Below, in pieces: positions 6,968 through 12,162 of a stretch of DNA of 12,162 nt. The DNA is from Clostridiales bacterium. Its GTDB lineage: Bacteria; Bacillota; Clostridia; Lachnospirales; WQUN01. The first letter of the stretch is position 1. The number at the start of each line of letters is the position of its first letter. The stretch is taken from positions 1 through 12,162 of the forward strand of contig JAITPB010000004.1 of the NCBI GenBank assembly GCA_031289625.1, written 5' to 3'. Position numbers and translations under genes: made by a program. Under the pieces are notes generated by a model. The model searched no databases, had not been told where the DNA came from, and saw only the letters and a list, made by a program, of their open reading frames with translations.

Positions 6968-6996
6968 TTGCGTTTTGGGCGGGACTGGTATATGAT
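6968..6996 (+). promoter_or_regulatory. Candidate promoter of the Hsp70-like operon
   Basis: TTGCGT (6968-6973) and TATGAT (6991-6996) are 17 bases apart, giving a weak -35 and a good -10 box about 84 bases before the ATG. No CIRCE inverted repeat (TTAGCACTC/GAGTGCTAA) is present between 6865 and 7079, so HrcA control, usual for the main dnaK operon, is not supported. The leader after it is A-rich and ends with the AGAGGTGG ribosome binding site at 7065-7072. Confidence 0.4.
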
Positions 6997-7079
6997 TATT
7001 CGCAAAGACTCGCTTGCATCGCGTGCGTATATGGAAAAATAAAAATAAAATTAAAAAATAATCCAGAGGTGGCATTTCT

Positions 7080-8756
7080 ATGGGAACATTGGGGCTAGAC
7101 ATGGAGCGGGGATTGTTTTTGGGCATTGATTTCGGGACCACCAATTCTGTGGTCAGCGTGTTTAATTTTCGCGACGGCCAGGCCGAGACAATCCCCATCG
7201 ACGGCGGGAATATTTTCCCTACCGCTGTTCAATTTGAAACCGATCCGGAGGACAGCGCGAAGCTGTCGCGCGTATTCGGCGTACAGGCCAAAGAAGCGGC
7301 CATTATTTATCCGCAGAGTACGGTGCTTTCCGTGAAAAGATGTTTGGGCGGCGACGAAAAAATCGAGATCACCGTGGACGAACAGTCCCACACCTTTACC
7401 CCGGAACAGATCACGGGGGAAATTTTGGGCTATCTCAAGCAAAAAGCGGATGAATACGCGCAGGAAGAGCTGGGGATCACCGGCGAATTTTCCGGCTGCG
7501 TGATCACTGTGCCGGCCAATTCCACGGATAAACAGAAACGCATGACCAAAGCGGCGGCTGTATTCGCGGGCTTTGACGAGGAAAATGTTTATCTGCGCCT
7601 GGAACCCGCGGCGGCGGCGATCAGTTACGCCGTGAACGAAACCTCGGATAAAATCGTGCTGATCTATGACTTCGGCGGCGGCACGTTTGACGCTTGCGTC
7701 CTGCAAATCCAAATGCGGGACGGCGAGCCTTCCATTTCGATTCTCAGCACTTTTGGGGACAACAATCTTGGCGGCAACGACGTAGACAAAATTATTCTGG
7801 ATATGATCTATGAGGAGTTTAAAAAACTGACCGGCGGCGAGATCGATCTGTTCGATGACGACGCGGACGACGGTGTCTCCCGGCGTCAGAAAAAAGTCGC
7901 GCTGGTGCGGCTGGCGCAAGCGGCTACGCTCGCGAAAGAGAGGCTTTCCCAGGCGAAAACCACCAAAGTGGTGATGGCGCCGCTCATCCAGGAACCCAAA
8001 ATTGTCAATATTAATATGGAAATTACCCGGGAAGATTTTATTCAGCACCGCAGGAGCAACCCCTTAGGCGATTTGCAGGAAATTTACGAAAAATTCCGGG
8101 ACAAAAACCTGGCCGATCTCATCGACGAAACACTGAAGTGCGTAGATCAATCCTTGTTCGCCTCTTCGATGACAGAACGGCAGATCGACGAAATTTTTTT
8201 GGTGGGCGGCAGTTCCTCTTTGCTATTGGTAAGCGAAAAAATTCAGGAAAAATTTGGCAAAGAACCCTTCAAATCTAAAATCAGCCCGGCCTTGAGCATT
8301 TCCCAGGGTGCGGCTTATTATTGCAACATGATCATGATGCCCACCGTTAAAGGCCCTGTGGTGCATGAAAAAACCATTCATCCGCTGGGCCTGGAAATCG
8401 CGGGTAGACGCTTTTTGGAGATCGTCATGCGGGGGCTGGACATTCCAAAAGACGGGCTGACTGTGGAGTCCAGCGAATTGCTGACGACGAGCTTTGACAA
8501 TGTGTCCAGTATGGCCATCGTGGTGTATGAAAATACAGCGCCGCAGGAAGACGGCAAAAATGTCAGCGTGACCCAGGAAGGGATGAAACGGCTGGCGGGC
8601 ACGTCACTGCGCGGCATTCCCCAAGGGCCGAAAGGCAAAGAAAAAGTCAAAGTGATTTTTCATGTGGGACAGGATAATATGCTGAAAGTAAAAGCGCAAA
8701 GTATGTCCGCGGACGGGGCGCTCACGGAATTGTCCGTTGATGAGCTGTATGAATGA
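7080..8756 (+). CDS. Lidless Hsp70-family (DnaK-like) ATPase
   Basis: The 558-residue protein has a complete Hsp70 nucleotide-binding domain (about 11-420): phosphate-1 GIDFGTTNS (15-23), SVKRCLG with K86 where DnaK has its catalytic Lys, VITVPANSTDKQ, EPAAAAISY (175-183), phosphate-2 DFGGGTFD (197-204), GGNDVD (231-236) and the adenosine block LVGGSSSL (374-381). These argue for working ATP hydrolysis. A beta-type substrate domain follows (about 430-548) with LRGIPQGPKGKEKVKVIFHV, like the LxGIPPAPRG block of DnaK. It ends about 10 residues later, so the roughly 100-residue helical lid is absent (DnaK is about 610-640). The usual hydrophobic linker VLLLDV is not seen; VVHEKTIHPLGLEI stands there. 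It is therefore not the housekeeping DnaK. AGAGGTGG (7065-7072) supports the ATG at 7080. The stop overlaps the next gene, so the two are coupled. Confidence 0.93.
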   Translation: MGTLGLDMERGLFLGIDFGTTNSVVSVFNFRDGQAETIPIDGGNIFPTAVQFETDPEDSAKLSRVFGVQAKEAAIIYPQSTVLSVKRCLGGDEKIEITVDEQSHTFTPEQITGEILGYLKQKADEYAQEELGITGEFSGCVITVPANSTDKQKRMTKAAAVFAGFDEENVYLRLEPAAAAISYAVNETSDKIVLIYDFGGGTFDACVLQIQMRDGEPSISILSTFGDNNLGGNDVDKIILDMIYEEFKKLTGGEIDLFDDDADDGVSRRQKKVALVRLAQAATLAKERLSQAKTTKVVMAPLIQEPKIVNINMEITREDFIQHRRSNPLGDLQEIYEKFRDKNLADLIDETLKCVDQSLFASSMTERQIDEIFLVGGSSSLLLVSEKIQEKFGKEPFKSKISPALSISQGAAYYCNMIMMPTVKGPVVHEKTIHPLGLEIAGRRFLEIVMRGLDIPKDGLTVESSELLTTSFDNVSSMAIVVYENTAPQEDGKNVSVTQEGMKRLAGTSLRGIPQGPKGKEKVKVIFHVGQDNMLKVKAQSMSADGALTELSVDELYE

Positions 8757-10689
8757 TTTACCGGAGCAAAATCCCGCTGAAAAAAATCCTGCTGAAACAG
8801 CGCCTATTCAAAAAAAACTAACCGAGGCTGAACGGACGCTCGCCCAAACCTGGGGACAGTGCCACGCGTTTTTAGGCGGCTGGATAGTAAGCGAATTTGA
8901 GGCGCTGCTGCGCGCCCTCAAATTTGGCGCCATGGATCGCATCTTCGTTACGGCGAGCCGTGACGCCCGCCTCAACGGCTATGACGAAAAAATTTACGAA
9001 AGTTACGCGTGCCTGACGCGTCTGTATGAGAAAGCCGCTGAATATTATGAACATAACCGCGCTTTTTTACGCACGATTTCCATTTCAAAAATTACCAATC
9101 GCATTTACAGCGCTTTATATGAGCAAATCCAGCAATATCAAAATAATTTGGAAAACCAGGATGAGAATCCCATGACCGCCGAAAAAATCAAGATCATCGG
9201 CGGCAACATGGCTTTTTTTACGATGCGCTTTCAGGAATTGAAAAACGAATACAGGCAGAGCGCCCTGACGGAGGATTGCGATGCGGTCAAACGCGAACTG
9301 CTGGCCTGGGAAAACACATTTCCCACCTTTTTTCCGCCGTTTGCCGAGGCGATTGAAAACCGGCTGCTGGCCTATTTTTTGGAGAAGAGCTATGAAGCCT
9401 ACAGCCAAGCGGTTCAATCCTGTTTGTATACGCTAAACAATCTGCACAACCGGGCCGACATGGAACGCTATTATCATTTATTGGAAAGCCAGCAGGATCT
9501 TTTGGGCGCGGATGTGCAAACGCAAGTCGCCGCGATAGAACAGGAACTGCTGCGAAGCGTGGCCAATACGCAGGAAGAAGGCGTCACGCGCCAGTTTTTG
9601 ACGTTCCTGCGGGAATGCTGCCAGTTCTACACTTCGAACGTCTCGGAAATCCTCCGCGCGTTTCAGGAAACGCACAACCAAAACGAGGCGGCGGCTGTGG
9701 AAAGCTTGGAGGATTTTCAGCAGGTATTTAGGGATATATTCGTCAACAGCCGCATTGCGCTGGAAAAAACTTTTTTGGAAAAAATATTGATATACGCGGA
9801 TCGCGCTTCCGAAACGCTGGCGCAAATAAAATGTCATATCGATGTCCTGTGGCAAAATATTTTTGCCGGTTCGAAAGAAGCCGCGGAACAACTCTGGGCG
9901 CAAGTCCAGCAAGAAAAAAAATTGGCGGAAGAACTGGCCAGCCTGTTCGCCAGCCTGACGTCGTTTTACCGAGAAAGAGATTTTTTATATGAGGCCTTTT
10001 CCGAAAATGAAATTCTCCGCGGCATCAACGAAACCTTATTTATCAAAATAGAATCCCTCGAAGAGAATAAATCAATGTTTGCGCAAAAGGCGGACGAGAT
10101 CCTGCGCTCCTTTCCCGAAGAATCCCCGCCGCCCGATCCTGAACAAGCAGCGCCCATACTTTTCCGCATATGGAAAAAAATATTTTGGCAGATTCCAGCA
10201 GAAACTTCCCTTGGAGATGACGAAAAACGGGCCGGGCTGTTTGCGGATTTTTACCGCAGCGCGGCAGCGGATCACGCGCTGCGCGAATACAAACGTAAAA
10301 AAGACGAAGCCTTCGAAAGACAAATAGAAAAAATCCAGCGCCTGAGCCTGAATTTTAAAAAAAATGCCGTCCTGTATGAAATCAGCACCTATGAGGAAAT
10401 CCTGCAGTACAGCGTATCCCGGCTGAGAGAATCGGATCGGGAAGCGGTGCTGGATTATGTCCAGCTCATAGACGAAAGCGTGGAGAAGATCGCGCGTGTA
10501 TTGGAAAAAAATAACATATCAATCATCAGCCCGGAGCCGCGTGAACCGTTCAATGGCCGGGAGCATGAAGCGTTAATGGCGGAAAAAAACGAGGCTTTTG
10601 AAAAAGGCCAGATCATCAAACGCGTCACCAGCGGCTACCGGCAAGGCGATAAAGTCCTGCTGAGAGCGAATGTGATTGCCGCGAGGTAA
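8749..10689 (+). CDS. Large helical protein with C-terminal GrpE-like domain
   Basis: From the ATG at 8749 the protein has 646 residues, has no signal or membrane segment, and is rich in Glu, Lys, Ala, Leu and Gln, i.e. mostly alpha-helical, with probable coiled coils at about 220-300 and 395-460. I do not recognise the first 500 residues. The C-terminus matches GrpE by eye: a helix LIDESVEKIARVLEKNNISII, then PEPREPFNGREHEALM (compare PEGEPFDPNLHEAL), then GQIIKRVTSGYRQGDKVLLRANVIAA (compare GTVxxVxxxGYxLxDRVLRPAxVxV). This is the dimer-proximal helix and beta wing that touches the Hsp70 ATPase domain (wing about 588-646, bases 10510-10686). It may act as exchange factor for the flanking Hsp70s, with the long arm as scaffold or substrate adaptor (inference). 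The start overlaps the Hsp70 stop by 8 bases (ATGAATGA); ATG at 8740 is an alternative and neither has a clear ribosome binding site. No HPD motif of J-domains is present. Confidence 0.85.
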   Translation: MNDLPEQNPAEKNPAETAPIQKKLTEAERTLAQTWGQCHAFLGGWIVSEFEALLRALKFGAMDRIFVTASRDARLNGYDEKIYESYACLTRLYEKAAEYYEHNRAFLRTISISKITNRIYSALYEQIQQYQNNLENQDENPMTAEKIKIIGGNMAFFTMRFQELKNEYRQSALTEDCDAVKRELLAWENTFPTFFPPFAEAIENRLLAYFLEKSYEAYSQAVQSCLYTLNNLHNRADMERYYHLLESQQDLLGADVQTQVAAIEQELLRSVANTQEEGVTRQFLTFLRECCQFYTSNVSEILRAFQETHNQNEAAAVESLEDFQQVFRDIFVNSRIALEKTFLEKILIYADRASETLAQIKCHIDVLWQNIFAGSKEAAEQLWAQVQQEKKLAEELASLFASLTSFYRERDFLYEAFSENEILRGINETLFIKIESLEENKSMFAQKADEILRSFPEESPPPDPEQAAPILFRIWKKIFWQIPAETSLGDDEKRAGLFADFYRSAAADHALREYKRKKDEAFERQIEKIQRLSLNFKKNAVLYEISTYEEILQYSVSRLRESDREAVLDYVQLIDESVEKIARVLEKNNISIISPEPREPFNGREHEALMAEKNEAFEKGQIIKRVTSGYRQGDKVLLRANVIAAR

Positions 10690-10693
10690 GGGA

Positions 10694-12162
10694 ATGTCCT
10701 GGAAACGGTTTAAAGAGTTGTTTCAGAATCGAAAGCCGGATGAATCTCATTTTACGCTGGGCATAGATATCGGTCAGGATTCGTCCGCCCTGGCTTTTTA
10801 CAACGCCATAAGCGGCTCCACGGAACTGCTCGACATGAGCGGCGGCTATGGACGCCCGTCCGTCCCGACGGTGGTGCAGTACCTCACAGAATCCAAAGAA
10901 TGGGTGTTCGGCGAATACGCCGTATTAAACAAGGGCGTGGGGCGCGACGTCACGCTGGCGTCTTTTATGGATAAACTCGGCCAGAAAGAGGATTGGGATT
11001 TAGACGGGCGCTCCGTCAGCCTGGTCAACGTGTTGGGCCTATACCTGAAAGAACTCATCGGCGGTTTAAAAAACATCAATCCCAAAGCGGAAGTGGCCGG
11101 CGCCGTGGCGGCTGTCCCCAGCTATGCCTCCGCGGAGTTCCGCGAGGAACTGACGCGGGCTTTTCAAGCGGCGGGCTTCGGCAAAGAACTGATCCGGCTC
11201 GCAACCGATCGCGAATGCGTTTTAACCTATTATCTCACGCGGGAAAAACCGCGATCAGAATCTGTTTTGCTGCTGGATTACGGCAGCCGCGCGCTGCGGG
11301 GGGGCGTGTATCAGATTCAGCCGGAAAAAGACAGAATCGCGGTCAAAGCGCAATCTTTTCTGTTCAGCGACGCGCTGGGCGCGAAACGAATCGATGAAAA
11401 GCTGATGGCATTATTCCTTTCTTATTTTCCCCCGAAAGCGCCCCGGCGGGAAAAAGAGCAATTGGAAGCTTTTTTGTTTCAGCACAAGGATTTACTGCTG
11501 CAAAAAAGTGATTGGCAGAAGCCGGTCAAACTCTACTTTAATTTTACTTATCCGCCGATTCAGCGCACCGTCACACAGGCTCAGATGAAGGAACTGACCG
11601 GCCCTTTCCGGCTGGCTTTTGACCAGTTTATATTTGATTTACGCGCGCAAAATGCATCCGCCGGACAATTGTCCGGACAATTGTCCGAACAAGCGCCCGG
11701 CGGACAGATTGATACAGTCGTTTGCACAGGCGGCGGCTTTGAAATGCATTGGGCGAAGGAGGCGGCGCGGGAACATTTTCCCGCGAGCCGCCTTATTTTC
11801 TATAAAAACGCTAAAAGCGCCGCCGCGGAAGGCGCCGCGCTTTTAGCGGCCTGCCATCTGGGCGTCGTAGACGCGCCCGCGATTCAAATAGAAGATCATC
11901 TTCTCATTCAGGAGGACATCGGGTTACTCCTGCACAAAAAAAAATTTTATCCCATGATACAAAGCGCCTCTTTTTGGTGGCGGCGTTGTCCGGATGTCTA
12001 CTTTATTTTCAATGAGGCGGTGGCGGCGGCAGGGCGCGGGGTCAGCGTCCCTTTGATCCAGCGCGGCGCGGACGGCGTTTTTCGCGTCATCGCGGACATC
12101 GGGCCGCTCCATTTGCCGGATCGCCCGAAAGGCGCGACCCGTCTGTCCCTCTCCCTGCAATT
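10694..12162 (+). CDS. Divergent Hsp70-like protein (partial, 3' end beyond window)
   Basis: An open frame runs 489 codons from the ATG at 10694 to the window edge. GAGG (10683-10686) lies 7 bases before the ATG and the preceding stop is 4 bases away. The layout follows Hsp70: phosphate-1 LGIDIGQDSSALAFY (22-36), VAAVPSYASAEFREEL (138-153), phosphate-2 VLLLDYGSRALRGGVY (191-206), DALGAKRIDEKL (226-237) where DnaK has GGEDFD, adenosine block VVCTGGGFEM (342-351), then a beta domain with VFRVIADIGPLHLPDRPKG (462-480) like DnaK's LxGIPPAPRG. By-eye alignment to DnaK keeps D8 and D194 (here D26, D195) but changes T11/T12 to Gln/Asp, K70 to Met, E171 to Asp and the GGGT loop to GSRA. ATP hydrolysis is therefore doubtful and a regulatory or pseudo-enzyme role likely. 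A Trp-rich FWWRRC segment (427-432) is unusual. A palindromic tandem repeat encodes part of a loop at 324-331. Confidence 0.85.
   Translation, partial: MSWKRFKELFQNRKPDESHFTLGIDIGQDSSALAFYNAISGSTELLDMSGGYGRPSVPTVVQYLTESKEWVFGEYAVLNKGVGRDVTLASFMDKLGQKEDWDLDGRSVSLVNVLGLYLKELIGGLKNINPKAEVAGAVAAVPSYASAEFREELTRAFQAAGFGKELIRLATDRECVLTYYLTREKPRSESVLLLDYGSRALRGGVYQIQPEKDRIAVKAQSFLFSDALGAKRIDEKLMALFLSYFPPKAPRREKEQLEAFLFQHKDLLLQKSDWQKPVKLYFNFTYPPIQRTVTQAQMKELTGPFRLAFDQFIFDLRAQNASAGQLSGQLSEQAPGGQIDTVVCTGGGFEMHWAKEAAREHFPASRLIFYKNAKSAAAEGAALLAACHLGVVDAPAIQIEDHLLIQEDIGLLLHKKKFYPMIQSASFWWRRCPDVYFIFNEAVAAAGRGVSVPLIQRGADGVFRVIADIGPLHLPDRPKGATRLSLSLQ
11663..11686 (+). repeat. Tandem perfect palindrome inside the divergent Hsp70-like gene
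   Basis: GGACAATTGTCC is a perfect 12-base palindrome and occurs twice head to tail (11663-11674, 11675-11686), making a 24-base perfect palindrome. It is flanked by CC on the left and GAAC on the right, and encodes GQLSGQLSEQ in an apparent surface loop before the adenosine motif. It may be a small duplicated or inserted repeat tolerated because the phase is kept. Confidence 0.85.

Noticed and set aside
6865..7079. CIRCE element or other classic heat-shock operator before the Hsp70-like gene
   Set aside because: No TTAGCACTC/GAGTGCTAA inverted repeat or close variant is present; only a terminator, a 13-base tandem repeat and a weak promoter are seen.
7095..8048. Minus-strand open frame of 317 codons across the first Hsp70 gene
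   Set aside because: It lies wholly antisense to a gene with unmistakable Hsp70 motifs, has low-complexity Arg/His/Phe-rich content, no recognisable domain and no ribosome binding site; it is a codon-bias shadow.
9478..9912. Minus-strand open frame of 144 codons inside the GrpE-fusion gene
   Set aside because: It is antisense to a continuous plus-strand gene with a GrpE-like end; its Phe/Arg-rich content is typical of a reverse-strand shadow of Glu/Lys/Gln-rich codons.
8749..10689. J-domain in the large helical protein
   Set aside because: No HPD tripeptide in a helical context is found; the only chaperone-related match is the GrpE-like C-terminus.

Overview
The window looks like a chromosomal segment of a Gram-positive, Clostridia-type member of the Bacillota. 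This rests on strong GGAGGTGA-type ribosome binding sites, a lipoprotein with a bacterial lipobox, a Cthe_2159-like (DUF4353) beta-helix surface protein, and a Cdd1-type helix-hairpin-helix gene. I cannot name a genus. No RNA gene, CRISPR array or insertion sequence was seen. Two functional blocks are present and the window ends inside a gene at both sides.

Block 1 (1-6917) is a cell-surface polysaccharide module with its own two-component system. On the minus strand, reading leftwards from about 2100, lie an OmpR/PhoB-type response regulator, an overlapping sensor histidine kinase and the start of a small Cdd1-like gene. Divergently, on the plus strand, a tightly overlapping three-gene operon encodes a GT2-GtrA fusion (polyprenyl-phosphate sugar transfer), a membrane-anchored phosphodiester glycosidase (NAGPA fold) and a small four-helix membrane protein. 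After a 148-base gap follows a large exported lipoprotein with a carbohydrate-binding parallel beta-helix, closed by a strong intrinsic terminator. Three promoter regions (the regulator's own, the glycosyltransferase operon's and the lipoprotein's) carry the same element, two TTCAAG/TTCAAT-like half-sites 11 bases apart, 8-10 bases upstream of a -10-like box. That is the usual architecture for an OmpR-family regulator. The simplest reading is that the regulator controls itself and the whole surface module.

Block 2 (about 6941-12162, open at the right edge) is an unusual chaperone-like operon of at least three co-directional genes. The first is a 558-residue Hsp70 with intact ATPase motifs but no C-terminal helical lid and no recognisable hydrophobic interdomain linker. 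The second is a roughly 646-residue, almost wholly helical protein whose last 60-90 residues resemble the C-terminal part of GrpE, the Hsp70 nucleotide exchange factor; ordinary GrpE is about 190 residues. The third is a divergent Hsp70-like protein, incomplete here, whose phosphate-binding and catalytic positions look degraded. No J-domain gene and no CIRCE element is visible. The set suggests a dedicated, non-housekeeping Hsp70 machine: one active ATPase, a giant exchange-factor/adaptor fusion, and a possible pseudo-Hsp70 partner. It is the most interesting part of the window.
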